Assembly: GCA_003279455.1 (NCBI GenBank)
Contig: QCHU01000002.1
Location: forward strand, 1-64,000
From: Prochlorococcus sp. AG-402-G19
Lineage (GTDB): Bacteria > Cyanobacteriota > Cyanobacteriia > PCC-6307 > Cyanobiaceae
Length of the DNA stretch: 64,000 bases
Direction: 5' to 3'
Shown: piece after piece, positions 53,017 through 64,000 of the stretch
Numbering within the stretch: the first letter of the stretch is position 1
Layout of the letters: the number at the start of each line of letters is the position of its first letter
Position numbers and translations under genes: made by a program
The notes under the pieces: generated by a model
What the model was told of the DNA's origin: nothing
What the model saw: only the letters and a program-made list of their open reading frames with translations
The model's database searches: none

Positions 53017-53766
53017 ATGATTAAAGCCCGAAGGAACATTGGGTTTCATTTGCTTTTGAAAAGTAGGTTTTGGGTAATATTTTTGTTTATAGCTTTATTG
53101 TTTGCTATTCGTTGGACCAAAGGAGCCGGATATTTAGATTTTTATTCTATTTTACTCAAACCAATACTCCCTGGTACTGCTCAAAGAGAATGGATTAAGG
53201 AAGGAGAAAATATTGAAAGAAGTATGCGATTAAAATTGCTTGAGGAGGATAATATTCGTTTAAGAAAAGCTCTTTCTTTAAAACAGCTTAATAGTGATCA
53301 AAGAATTTCGGCGGCTGTCATATCGCGATCCTCTAGAAATTGGTGGCAACTGTTAGAAATTAATAAGGGAGCAAAAGATGGGGTTTTGAAAGGGCAAACA
53401 GTAATAGGACCAGGTGGCTTAATTGGTTTAGTTGATAGCACAACCCCACTTACTTCACGAGTTAGATTGTTGACTGATCCAGGTCATCAAGTAGGAGCTT
53501 GGATTGATCGAACTAAGCAGCATGGGATTTTAACTGGGATGGGTACAAATAGACCAAAGCTTATTTTCTTTAATAAAAAACCTTTAGTTAAGATTGGTGA
53601 TGTTGTAACTACATCTCCAGCAAGTACTTTATTACCGCCAAATTTAACAATTGGAATTATTCAGTTTGTTGACGCACAAGCATTGCCTTCTCCATATGCA
53701 ATAGTCCAATTAACTGCATCACCTGAGGCAATAGATTGGGTTCAAATTCTGAAAAATAATGGCTAA
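53017..53766 (+). CDS. mreC: Rod shape-determining protein MreC
   Basis: LEEDNIRLRKALSLKQ; NWWQLLEINKGAKDGVLKGQTVIGPGGLIGLV. Confidence 0.93.
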   Translation: MIKARRNIGFHLLLKSRFWVIFLFIALLFAIRWTKGAGYLDFYSILLKPILPGTAQREWIKEGENIERSMRLKLLEEDNIRLRKALSLKQLNSDQRISAAVISRSSRNWWQLLEINKGAKDGVLKGQTVIGPGGLIGLVDSTTPLTSRVRLLTDPGHQVGAWIDRTKQHGILTGMGTNRPKLIFFNKKPLVKIGDVVTTSPASTLLPPNLTIGIIQFVDAQALPSPYAIVQLTASPEAIDWVQILKNNG

Positions 53767-54259
53767 AAATAAGAAGAAATTATTAATCTTTTTTACACTA
53801 GTTTGTTTGCCGGCTTTTTTAATTATATCGCCTGATTGGCTTAAAATAAATGGAATAACTCCATGCTGGCCTGTAATTGTATTGTTGCCATTTTCACTAA
53901 AGAATTGTCGTTGGAGGTCAATTATAGCTTCTATCTTATTGGGATTTTTTATAGATTCTTTTACAATTACTAATGCTTCTTATATTCCATCTTTGTTTCT
54001 TTTGTCTTTAGTTTGGAGTCAATATGGATTGCATAATAAGAAAATCGAATTATTTTTAAATATTGGTTTGATGGCCATCTTTGGAGCCGCCTTTGTTGGC
54101 CTTTCTATTTGGGCTCAAAAAATTTTTATATATAGCTCTTTAAGAAATAATTGGTTTCATTCTTGGTCAATTTATATATTAATTTCTGAGGCTATCATCA
54201 CTGGATTAGTCGCCCCATTTTTTTCTTCATGGCTTCTTCTTGCTTATGAAAAAAACTAA
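53759..54259 (+). CDS. mreD: MreD-like membrane protein
   Basis: Position after mreC (overlapping start), 166 aa polytopic. Confidence 0.65.
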   Translation: MAKNKKKLLIFFTLVCLPAFLIISPDWLKINGITPCWPVIVLLPFSLKNCRWRSIIASILLGFFIDSFTITNASYIPSLFLLSLVWSQYGLHNKKIELFLNIGLMAIFGAAFVGLSIWAQKIFIYSSLRNNWFHSWSIYILISEAIITGLVAPFFSSWLLLAYEKN

Positions 54260-54438
54260 TTAGAACAATTTTAAATCTTTAAAAATAGAATAAATAATTA
54301 TTTATTAGTGGGGACCCTGTCTTTTAAATTAGTCAAAGGGCTTTGAATACCTGACTTGAAGATGATATCTTCTTATAATAAGAAGCCTTTTCGAACCAAA
54401 GTTTCGATGGTCCTGTCACTACGGCAACAGTTAATCTT

Positions 54439-55179
54439 ATGACCTGTATTTTGGTTGTAGATGATGAACCAGCAGTATTGAAAGTCTTGGTCACAAGGCT
54501 TAATCTTGCGGGTTACCAGGTTTTATCTGCACAGGATGGAGAGCAAGCACTAGATGTTTTTCACAAAGAAGCACCAGACTTAGTTGTTCTGGATGTCATG
54601 CTCCCCAAAATGGATGGTTTCGCAGTTTGTCGAAGAATTAGAGCAGAGTCTTGTGTACCAATAATATTTTTGACGGCTCTTGAAGCGATTTCAGAAAGGG
54701 TTGCAGGTTTGGATTTAGGTGCTGATGATTATCTGGCTAAGCCATTTAGCCCCAAAGAGTTGGAGGCAAGAATTGCGACGATACTGAGAAGAGTTGGGCC
54801 TGCTCCCACAGTTGATGAGCCTCGAGAGGTTCCTTCAGGTCAAGGAGTAATGAAACTTGGTGATCTTGTCGTAGACACCAATAGAAGGCAAGTCAGTAGA
54901 GGCGGAGCAAGAATAGGCCTTACATATACAGAATTTAGTTTGCTTGAATTATTATTTCGTGATCCTGGCCGTGTTGTGCCAAGAGCAGAGATTTTGGAAC
55001 AGCTTTGGGGTTACCCTCCTCGAAGAGCCGCTGATTTAAGAGTTGTCGATGTATACGTAGCTCGTTTGAGGGGCAAACTTGAACCAGATCCAAGGAATCC
55101 GGAATTGATTTTAACTGTAAGAGGTATTGGCTACGCTTCGCAAAGAATGGGAGAATTTCCAACTGCTATTGCCAGTTAG
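54439..55179 (+). CDS. rpaB: OmpR-family response regulator, RpaB (Ycf27)-like
   Basis: LVVDDEPAVLKVL, PDLVVLDVMLPKMDGFAVCRRIR, LGADDYLAKPFSPKELEARI, winged-helix DNA-binding domain; upstream of lysS. Confidence 0.85.
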   Translation: MTCILVVDDEPAVLKVLVTRLNLAGYQVLSAQDGEQALDVFHKEAPDLVVLDVMLPKMDGFAVCRRIRAESCVPIIFLTALEAISERVAGLDLGADDYLAKPFSPKELEARIATILRRVGPAPTVDEPREVPSGQGVMKLGDLVVDTNRRQVSRGGARIGLTYTEFSLLELLFRDPGRVVPRAEILEQLWGYPPRRAADLRVVDVYVARLRGKLEPDPRNPELILTVRGIGYASQRMGEFPTAIAS

Positions 55180-55245
55180 AGATTCATAGCTCAATATTGA
55201 TAGGTTTTGCATTTATCCCTTTCTCTGCCGTATGTATGAATTGCC

Positions 55246-56766
55246 TTGTCTGATTTAAGAGATACTCGCCTTGAAAAGGCAAAAGCACTAAAAGGCCTTG
55301 GACAAGGTCCTTATGGTTTAAATTTTAGACCAACATACTCTTCCTCTGTTTTACAAAAAAAATACTCAGACTTGCCGAATGGCGAAGAAAAAAACGAAGA
55401 AGTGTCCATTGCAGGGCGAATAACTTCTCGAAGAGTGATGGGCAAACTCGCTTTTTTTACTCTTGCCGATGAAACAGGCACAATACAATTATTTTTAGAG
55501 AAAGCGACGTTAAATCAAAATGAAAATAACGAAAATTCAAAGAATAATTTTGAGAATATTACCTCTCTTGTTGACTCTGGTGATTGGATAGGAGTGAGTG
55601 GAATATTAAGAAGAACTGATAGAGGTGAACTCTCTATCAAAGTTTTTCAGTGGTCAATGTTGTCAAAATCTTTACAGCCTTTACCAGATAAATGGCATGG
55701 TCTTGCCGATGTCGAAAAGCGTTATAGACAAAGATATCTGGATTTAATTGTTAATCCTCAATCAAAAAAAACTTTTCGAACCAGAGCTTTATTAGTTAGT
55801 TCAATTCGACGATGGTTAGATGAAAAAGATTTTCTCGAGATTGAGACTCCAGTTTTACAATCAGAGGCCGGTGGCGCTGATGCAAGGCCTTTCATAACTC
55901 ACCACAACACACTTGATATGCCTTTGTATTTGAGAATTGCAACTGAATTGCATCTTAAAAGACTTGTGGTGGGTGGCTTTCAAAGGGTTTATGAACTAGG
56001 CAGAATTTTTAGAAATGAAGGTATTAGCACTCGTCATAATCCTGAATTTACATCTGTTGAAATTTATGAAGCTTTTTCAGACTATTTTGACATGATGGAA
56101 TTAACTGAAAAATTACTTTCTTCAGTTTGCGAAAAGATTTGTGGATCGACCACAATTAATTATCAAGAGCAAGAAATAAATCTGAAACCCCCTTGGAGAA
56201 GGGCCACGATGCATCAATTAGTTCAGGAATTCACTGGAATTGATTTTAAACTGTTTGGAGATAAAGTTAACGATGCCAGAGCTGCAATGATTCAAGAAGG
56301 CCTTCAGGCGCCTGACAAGGCTGATAGTGTTGGCAAACTGTTAAATGAAGCTTTTGAGCAAGTAGTAGAGCCTGAACTCGTTCAGCCTACATTTGTGATG
56401 GATTATCCAATTGAGATTTCTCCATTAGCCAGAAAACATAGGACTAAGAAAGGTTTAGTTGAAAGGTTTGAACTTTTTATTGTGGGTAGAGAAACTGCAA
56501 ATGCCTTTAGTGAGCTGATTGATCCTATTGATCAAAAAGAACGTTTACTTTTACAGCAGGCAAAAAAAGAGGCAGGTGACCTTGAGGCTCACAGCTTGGA
56601 CGAAGATTTTATTAATGCTCTTGAGGTCGGAATGCCTCCAACAGGAGGTCTAGGTATAGGAATAGATAGGTTCGTAATGCTATTAACTGACAGTCCTTCA
56701 ATTAGGGATGTCATAGCTTTTCCGCTTTTGCGACCAGAATCAAATTTAAAACAAACTGGAAAATGA
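55246..56766 (+). CDS. lysS: Lysyl-tRNA synthetase (class II)
   Basis: [78 protein letters not shown]. Confidence 0.97.
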   Translation: MSDLRDTRLEKAKALKGLGQGPYGLNFRPTYSSSVLQKKYSDLPNGEEKNEEVSIAGRITSRRVMGKLAFFTLADETGTIQLFLEKATLNQNENNENSKNNFENITSLVDSGDWIGVSGILRRTDRGELSIKVFQWSMLSKSLQPLPDKWHGLADVEKRYRQRYLDLIVNPQSKKTFRTRALLVSSIRRWLDEKDFLEIETPVLQSEAGGADARPFITHHNTLDMPLYLRIATELHLKRLVVGGFQRVYELGRIFRNEGISTRHNPEFTSVEIYEAFSDYFDMMELTEKLLSSVCEKICGSTTINYQEQEINLKPPWRRATMHQLVQEFTGIDFKLFGDKVNDARAAMIQEGLQAPDKADSVGKLLNEAFEQVVEPELVQPTFVMDYPIEISPLARKHRTKKGLVERFELFIVGRETANAFSELIDPIDQKERLLLQQAKKEAGDLEAHSLDEDFINALEVGMPPTGGLGIGIDRFVMLLTDSPSIRDVIAFPLLRPESNLKQTGK

Positions 56767-56807
56767 CCCGTCAGAGTGGATAATAGGCGTGTAAGTATTT
56801 TGTTCAG

Positions 56808-57065
56808 ATGAGTGGCGAGAGAGTTGGTTTTCGCTTCAAGCACGCAGATGCTGTTGTGAAACGCAATCCCCAAGGGCGTTCAAGACGTGGTTGGGTCATG
56901 GAACCTGTCGAACAAACGACAAGCAGGGGGACAAAAATGCCTGCTTACCGTATTAGATGGAGAGATAGCGAGCGTCCTGAAATTGTTTTACAACACATGC
57001 TCATTGCGGACCCTGATCCAACGCCTCCACCAGAAAATGTGATTTTAGATACTAATAATAATTGA
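56808..57065 (+). CDS. Conserved small cyanobacterial hypothetical protein
   Basis: 85 aa, GERVGFRFKHADAVVKRNPQGRSRRGWVMEPVEQTTSRGTKMPAYRIRW. Confidence 0.7.
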   Translation: MSGERVGFRFKHADAVVKRNPQGRSRRGWVMEPVEQTTSRGTKMPAYRIRWRDSERPEIVLQHMLIADPDPTPPPENVILDTNNN

Positions 57066-57125
57066 TGAATTTATTATCAGTTTTTGAGATTAAACTTGTA
57101 TAGATAATATATATAATTTCTCCTT

Positions 57126-57641
57126 TTAAAAACGTTTTAGTGCATTAGCTACATCTCTTTTAGAGTCATTAACTTTCTCTCTATCCCTTTTATCATGGAG
57201 CTTGCGTCCTTTCCCTACTCCTATTTTTAACTTAATCCATGAGCCTTTTAGATAAAGACTTAAAGGTATTAATGCCAAACCTTTTCTCTCTAAATCTATC
57301 TTTAATTTTTTTATTTCTTTTCGATGTGCAAGAAGTCTTTTGATTCTTAGAGGTTCGTGATTGAAAAACTTGCCGGCATGATTATGAGGAGATATATGTA
57401 CATTATGAAGTTGAATTTGATCTTTCTTGATTAAACAAAACCCATCTTTTAAGTTTACTTTTCCAGCTCTAATTGACTTGACTTCAGTTCCAAGAAGCTC
57501 TAACCCGGTTTCAAGTGTTTCTAGGATTTCATATTCGTACCTTGCTTGTCGATTTTCCGCTAAGCGGCGATTTCCATCAACTGAGGAAATTTTTTTTGAT
57601 TTTTTCTTCTTTTTTTTGCTCATTTTTCTATTTACCTCCAT
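57126..57641 (-). CDS. smpB: SsrA-binding protein SmpB
   Basis: [52 protein letters not shown]. Confidence 0.95.
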   Translation of the reverse strand: MEVNRKMSKKKKKKSKKISSVDGNRRLAENRQARYEYEILETLETGLELLGTEVKSIRAGKVNLKDGFCLIKKDQIQLHNVHISPHNHAGKFFNHEPLRIKRLLAHRKEIKKLKIDLERKGLALIPLSLYLKGSWIKLKIGVGKGRKLHDKRDREKVNDSKRDVANALKRF

Positions 57642-57670
57642 TTTTGTTGATATGCCACTACCCTTCGTTC

Positions 57671-58741
57671 ATGGCAATTGTGTCTTCAATTACTAATCAT
57701 TCATCTCTTCCCAATGATAAAGGAGAGGAAAGATTAGTTGGTTCGACTCTTTTAAAAGAGGAGCTTAAATTATCTAAGCAAGATTCACTTAGACCTAAAT
57801 CTTTTGATGAATTTGCAGGTCAATCTGAGTTAAAGAAAGTTCTTGAAATATCAGTTAAAGCATCATTAACGAGAGGAGAAGCATTAGATCATTTAATGCT
57901 TTATGGGCCGCCTGGGTTGGGAAAAACAACTATGGCTTTGGTTATTGCTGAGGAATTAGGAGTTCAAGCTAGAGTTACAAGTGCTCCAGCACTTGAACGT
58001 CCAAGGGATATTGTTGGATTATTGATCAATATGCAGCCGCGTGAATTGATTTTTGTTGATGAGATTCACAGACTTAATCGCATATCACAGGAACTTTTGT
58101 ATCCAGCTATGGAGGATAGAAGGTTGGATTTAACTGTAGGCAAAGGAACTTCCTCAAGGATGCGATCAATTGAAATTCCACCTTTCACATTGGTTGGCGC
58201 CACTACAAAACCTGCTGCGTTGAGTTCCCCTATGCGCGATCGCTTTGGAATAACTCACCGATTAGACTTTTACAATTATTTTGATCTTGAAAACATAATT
58301 AAAAGATATGCGAGCCTTATTAATTTATCAATTTCAGAAGAAGCATCTCATCAATTAGCCAGAAGAAGTAGAGGTACTCCCCGAATTGCAAATAGGCTTA
58401 TACGAAGAGTAAGAGATTTTGCAGAAGTGCATTCCTCTTCAAAAACTATTGATGTACAACTTGTTAATAATGCTCTTGATCTACATCGTGTAGATCAAAG
58501 AGGATTAGATGCCACAGATAGAAGTTATCTAGGCCTGATAGTTAATCAATATCAAGGTGGACCAGTAGGATTGGAAACATTGGCCGCTGCGCTAGGAGAG
58601 GATTCAACGACCCTTGAAACTGTAGTTGAGCCTTATTTAATGCAAATTGGTTTTTTACAACGAACAGCCAGGGGAAGAGTTGTTACTCCTGCCGCTGAAA
58701 AACATTGTCTGCTGACTTCAACAAATAAAATAGATAAATGA
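57671..58741 (+). CDS. ruvB: Holliday junction DNA helicase RuvB
   Basis: [50 protein letters not shown]; start trimmed to ATG 57671. Confidence 0.96.
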   Translation: MAIVSSITNHSSLPNDKGEERLVGSTLLKEELKLSKQDSLRPKSFDEFAGQSELKKVLEISVKASLTRGEALDHLMLYGPPGLGKTTMALVIAEELGVQARVTSAPALERPRDIVGLLINMQPRELIFVDEIHRLNRISQELLYPAMEDRRLDLTVGKGTSSRMRSIEIPPFTLVGATTKPAALSSPMRDRFGITHRLDFYNYFDLENIIKRYASLINLSISEEASHQLARRSRGTPRIANRLIRRVRDFAEVHSSSKTIDVQLVNNALDLHRVDQRGLDATDRSYLGLIVNQYQGGPVGLETLAAALGEDSTTLETVVEPYLMQIGFLQRTARGRVVTPAAEKHCLLTSTNKIDK

Positions 58742-59514
58742 TCAACACATCAGTTGTAAAAGTTTTACTTCTGCTTTCTATTGTTTTTGTACCAGTTGCG
58801 TCGCAAGCCAAGGTGCTTCCCAAATACTTATTCGAGAAAGCTCTTCAAGAAAGTAAGAATGGAGATTTTATTCAAGCTGAAAAAGATTGGAGTTCTTACT
58901 TAGATGACAACCCAGATGACGCTGCTGCATTAAGCAATAGAGGAAATATTCGTCTTGCTCTTGGAGATCCGAAGGGCGCTATGCAAGATCAAACTATGGC
59001 TATAAAATTTTCACCTGAAGATTTAGATCCTTATTTGAATAGAGGAATTGCTGAAGAAGCTTTGGAGCTTTGGGAAGACGCCAGTAATGACTATAACTAC
59101 GTTTTAGAAAGGAATCCTAAAGATGTTTCAGCTTTATATAACTTAGGTAATGTGATGGGCTCTATGGGGAATTGGATTGAAGCGAAGAGATTATTTTCTC
59201 AAGCTGCATCTTCCAATTATTCTATTGCTATGGCTAGCTCTAGTGAGGCGCTTGCAATTTATCAATTGGGTGATTTTGAACTTGCTGAAAAAAAAATCAG
59301 AATACTAATACGTAAATATCCTTTATTCGCAGATGCCAGAGCAGCACTAAGTGCGCTTCTATGGCGTAAAGGCTTTAAAGGTGAAGCGGAAAGTAATTGG
59401 GCTGCAGCTTCTGGACTAGATATTCGATACCGTGATAAAGATTGGTTGCTGCATATCCGCCGTTGGCCTCCACAGCCTACAAATGATTTGATTGCATTTC
59501 TTGCATTGGATTAA
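58738..59514 (+). CDS. TPR repeat protein with signal peptide
   Basis: N-term hydrophobic signal; [54 protein letters not shown]. Confidence 0.85.
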   Translation: MINTSVVKVLLLLSIVFVPVASQAKVLPKYLFEKALQESKNGDFIQAEKDWSSYLDDNPDDAAALSNRGNIRLALGDPKGAMQDQTMAIKFSPEDLDPYLNRGIAEEALELWEDASNDYNYVLERNPKDVSALYNLGNVMGSMGNWIEAKRLFSQAASSNYSIAMASSSEALAIYQLGDFELAEKKIRILIRKYPLFADARAALSALLWRKGFKGEAESNWAAASGLDIRYRDKDWLLHIRRWPPQPTNDLIAFLALD

Positions 59515-59516
59515 AG

Positions 59517-60701
59517 ATGAAAGATTTAGGTGAAAAAATTGAAGTTTTGTCTAAGGAGATACTTCCTGATTTGATTAGTTCACGGCGTCATCTACATGCT
59601 CATCCAGAATTAAGTGGTCAAGAATATCAAACTGCTGCTTTTGTCGCTGGGGAGCTTAGAAAAGCAGGTTGGGAAGTAAAAGAAGCAGTTGGCAAAACAG
59701 GAGTAGTTGCTGAAATGGGTGAAAAACGTGGACCTGTTATTGGCTTACGAGTTGATATGGATGCTTTGCCAATCGAGGAGAGAACTGGCTTGGATTACTC
59801 TTCTTCAATCCAAGGCTTGATGCATGCATGCGGGCATGATCTGCATACTTGTATTGGCTTGGGAGTGGCAAAAGTATTAGCAAACAACAAATTTACAACT
59901 TCTCGAATCAGAATTATTTTTCAACCTGCTGAAGAGATTGCACTTGGTGCAAATTGGATGAGAGCTGAGAAAGTTCTTGATGGGGTGCATGCTCTCTTTG
60001 GTGTTCATGTTTATCCGGATTTGTCAGTTGGAAAAATTGGAATAAGAAGTGGTACTTTTACAGCTGCCGCTGCTGAATTGGAAATAGATATCATTGGCAA
60101 AGGAGGGCATGGAGCTAGACCCCATGAAGGCACAGACGCAATTTGGATCTCGGCTAAAGTTATTAGTGAATTGCAAGAGGCTATTAGTAGAAGGTTAGAT
60201 GCTCTTAAGCCAGTAGTTATTAGTTTTGGGAAAATTTCAGGAGGAAATGCTTTTAATGTAATCGCGGATAGAGTAAAGCTTCTTGGAACAGTAAGGTGCT
60301 TGGATAGCCAACTTTATGAAAAGTTGCCTCAATGGATTGAGAAAATAGTACAAAATATAGCTTCTAATTACGGAGCAAAAGCTAATGTCAAGTTTAAGTC
60401 AATAGCACCTCCAGTTTATAACGACCCTGAGTTAACTAATTTGCTATCTGATTGTGCGAAGAATTTTATGGATAAAAAAAATATTGTTTATTTAGACAAT
60501 CCTTCATTAGGTGCTGAAGATTTTGCTTTCTTTTTGCAAGATGTTCCTGGGACGATGTTTCGATTAGGAGTTGCCGGAGATCAAGGTTGTGCTCCATTGC
60601 ATAGTGGATATTTCTCTTTGGATGAAAGAAGCCTCGAATTAGGAATAAAAGTTTTATCTCAAACAATAGTCATGGCGACTAAACCTTCTCAAAATATTTA
60701 G
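59517..60701 (+). CDS. M20-family amidohydrolase (IAA-amino acid hydrolase/hippurate hydrolase-like)
   Basis: RRHLHAHPELSGQEYQTAAFV, GLRVDMDALPIEERTG, MHACGHDLHTCIGLG, FQPAEEIALGA. Confidence 0.93.
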   Translation: MKDLGEKIEVLSKEILPDLISSRRHLHAHPELSGQEYQTAAFVAGELRKAGWEVKEAVGKTGVVAEMGEKRGPVIGLRVDMDALPIEERTGLDYSSSIQGLMHACGHDLHTCIGLGVAKVLANNKFTTSRIRIIFQPAEEIALGANWMRAEKVLDGVHALFGVHVYPDLSVGKIGIRSGTFTAAAAELEIDIIGKGGHGARPHEGTDAIWISAKVISELQEAISRRLDALKPVVISFGKISGGNAFNVIADRVKLLGTVRCLDSQLYEKLPQWIEKIVQNIASNYGAKANVKFKSIAPPVYNDPELTNLLSDCAKNFMDKKNIVYLDNPSLGAEDFAFFLQDVPGTMFRLGVAGDQGCAPLHSGYFSLDERSLELGIKVLSQTIVMATKPSQNI

Positions 60702-60713
60702 TTTCTTAATTTC

Positions 60714-60935
60714 ATGAACAGATTGGGGAATCCATTAATTTCAATTTCAGCACCTTTGCTAATTTTATTAGCAATTACTGGTTTTTTGCATAGAGAAGGC
60801 AAAGATAAAATCCAAGTAATACCTTCACTAGTAGTTGGAAGTGGATTGGTTTTTACTGGGGCAGTTAGAAGATTAAGGCGACGACGAATGTTGTTTCTAG
60901 AGATAAAAAAGGACATGAATGATCAAAAATTTTAA
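60714..60935 (+). CDS. DUF3188-like small membrane protein
   Basis: 73 aa with two hydrophobic helices; typical in picocyanobacteria; family from memory. Confidence 0.6.
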   Translation: MNRLGNPLISISAPLLILLAITGFLHREGKDKIQVIPSLVVGSGLVFTGAVRRLRRRRMLFLEIKKDMNDQKF

Positions 60936-61001
60936 CCCGTAAAATTTTTATCAATAAAAACTTTAGGGTTTAGTTGGTGATTTCGAGCTAATTTGTATTT
61001 A

Positions 61002-61089
61002 TCACTAGGGGTGCCATATCGCTTCAAGGTATGGCTGAGATCACACCCTCTGAACCTGATCTGGTTTAAACCAGCGTAAGGAAAGTGAA
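61002..61089 (+). ncRNA. TPP riboswitch (THI element)
   Basis: aGGGGTGCC..GGTATGGCTGAGATCACACCCTCTGAACCTGATCTGGTTTAAACCAGCGTAAGGAAAGTG; upstream of thiC. Confidence 0.96.
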
Positions 61090-61140
61090 ATATTGTGATC
61101 TTTGCATAATGCTCCCTTTGTTTATTCAATAGCTTTTTAG

Positions 61141-62544
<1,404 letters not shown>

Positions 62545-62597
62545 TTCTTTGTTTAACTTTTTTTACTTAATTAGATTAACTATTTAAATAATTGATT

Positions 62598-64000
62598 TTA
62601 CTTTTTGAGAAGATTTCTAGATTTCTCTAGGACGTTCTCAATTGTAAATCCAAATTTTTCCATACATAATCCACCTGGAGCAGATGCTCCAAAGCTATTC
62701 ATAGTAACGCTGTCTCCATCTAGACCTATATATTTGTGCCATCCGAAGCTCTCTGCAGCTTCAACTACCAAGCGTTTTCTGATGTTAGAAGGTAATACTT
62801 CTTCTTTATAGCTTTCGCTTTGTTCTTCAAAAAGTTCTACACATGGCATGGAAACAACGCGTACTTTTTTACCTTCTGAAGTTAGTTTTTTCGCAGCTTG
62901 CACACATAAATCAAGTTCAGTTCCAGTTCCTATAAGTATTAGGTCTGGGCTGCCATTGCAATTTTCAAGTACGTATCCACCAAAAGCAACCTTTTCTACT
63001 GATGAATTTTCTTGATTGGCCATGCCCTGCCTACTTAGGCATAAAGAACTTGGTCTTTTACGGTTTTTAATTGCAACTTTATATGCACCACTGGTTTCAT
63101 TGCCATCTCCTGGACGGAAAACCAACATATTTGGCATGGCTCTTAATGATGGGATGGTTTCTATTGGTTGATGTGTTGGTCCATCCTCTCCCACACCTAT
63201 GGAATCGTGAGTTAAAACATAAATAACACCTAGCTCACTTAGCGCAGAAAGACGCATCGAACCTCGCATGTAGTCTGCGAAAACTAAAAAGGTTCCACCA
63301 TATGGAATCAGACCGCTATCGTGGTATGCAATACCATTCAAGATGGCTGCCATAGCATGTTCTCTAACGCCGAAATGTAGATAACGTTTTTCAGGACTTT
63401 CATATTGAAAAGATCCAGTTTCACCTTTGATATCTGTGTAATTTGAATGAGTTAAATCTGCAGAACCACCTATTAATTCAGGAATATTAGGTCCCAAAGC
63501 CCCTAAACATATTTGAGAATGTTTTCTTGTAGCAAGGCCCTTGTCATCTGCTGTATATGTAGGCAAATCTTTGTCCCACTCTTGAGGTAGCTCGCCTCTA
63601 AGCATCCGTTCAAATTCAGATGCTTCAGCAGGATACTTTTCTCTATAATCAGCAAGTGTTTGATTCCAGTTAGCCTCAAGTTGGGATCCTCTTTCAATAG
63701 CCTGTCGATATTGGTCGTATACATCTTGAGGAATTTTAAAAGGTTCATATGACCAATTAAGTTCTTTCCTTGTAAGCTCGGCCTCTTCTTCTCCAAGAGC
63801 AGCTCCATGAATCCCAGCTGTATCACTTTTGTTTGGAGAACCGTATCCGATGGTTGTCGTAATTTTTATAATTGATGGCTTATCGGTAACTGCTTTTGCT
63901 TTCTCTATAGCTTTAGAAATGCCTTCTACATCTGTATTCCCATCAGGTATTTCTTGGACATGCCAACCATAAGCTTCATATCGCTTTAATACATCTTCTG
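62598..64000 (-). CDS. tkt: Transketolase (partial; N-terminus beyond window)
   Basis: IGGSADLTHSNYT, THDSIGVGEDGPTHQPIE, VVEAAESFGWHKYIG; the listed 335-aa ORF starts at an internal Met, frame continues upstream (ERGSQLEANWNQTLADYREKYPAEASEFERMLRG). Confidence 0.95.
   Translation of the reverse strand, partial: EDVLKRYEAYGWHVQEIPDGNTDVEGISKAIEKAKAVTDKPSIIKITTTIGYGSPNKSDTAGIHGAALGEEEAELTRKELNWSYEPFKIPQDVYDQYRQAIERGSQLEANWNQTLADYREKYPAEASEFERMLRGELPQEWDKDLPTYTADDKGLATRKHSQICLGALGPNIPELIGGSADLTHSNYTDIKGETGSFQYESPEKRYLHFGVREHAMAAILNGIAYHDSGLIPYGGTFLVFADYMRGSMRLSALSELGVIYVLTHDSIGVGEDGPTHQPIETIPSLRAMPNMLVFRPGDGNETSGAYKVAIKNRKRPSSLCLSRQGMANQENSSVEKVAFGGYVLENCNGSPDLILIGTGTELDLCVQAAKKLTSEGKKVRVVSMPCVELFEEQSESYKEEVLPSNIRKRLVVEAAESFGWHKYIGLDGDSVTMNSFGASAPGGLCMEKFGFTIENVLEKSRNLLKK

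Noticed and set aside
57515-57670. N-terminal extension of ruvB ORF overlapping smpB
   Set aside because: Antisense to smpB, low-complexity F/L; RuvB start at ATG 57671 fits the family.
61002-61089. TPP riboswitch as a novel regulatory element
   Set aside because: Canonical THI element upstream of thiC; established, reported as a feature only.
63503-63826. Apparent break of transketolase into a 335-aa ORF plus another ORF
   Set aside because: The tkt frame stays open past the internal Met to the window edge; 63503-63826 is a different, spurious frame.

Overview
This 64 kb AT-rich window looks like a marine picocyanobacterial chromosome, most likely Prochlorococcus; that is inferred from gene content and synteny such as psbZ, rpaB-lysS and thiC, with no database search. 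Core blocks flank an accessory cell-surface region at about 5.7-36 kb. The left core block is holA, cobH, mutS, psbZ, ribH and tRNA-Gly. The right block is cysE, gntR, infC, miaA, gyrB, crcB x2, gpx, mgtE, a sigma factor, mutY, ahcY, ssb, mreBCD, rpaB, lysS, smpB, ruvB, a TPP riboswitch with thiC, and tkt. The accessory region holds rmlACDB, several glycosyltransferases (one with three GT domains), a methyltransferase with a coiled-coil tail, a 1209-aa DUF4214+RTX surface protein, a type I secretion operon (parvulin, cNMP-domain ABC transporter, HlyD) with a small DUF6447 gene, two Gmd-family dehydratases, and, between secA and cysE, a Wzt/Wzm-type glycan exporter. The most interesting signal is that the exporter ATPase carries an N-terminal DUF4214 domain that is colinear with the N-terminus of the secreted RTX protein. 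This suggests one module used both for glycan export in the cytoplasm and for surface-layer anchoring outside. Second, gmd is frameshifted exactly at a G8 homopolymer, and removing one G restores a full-length protein, so it may be phase-variable, a pseudogene, or a sequencing error.
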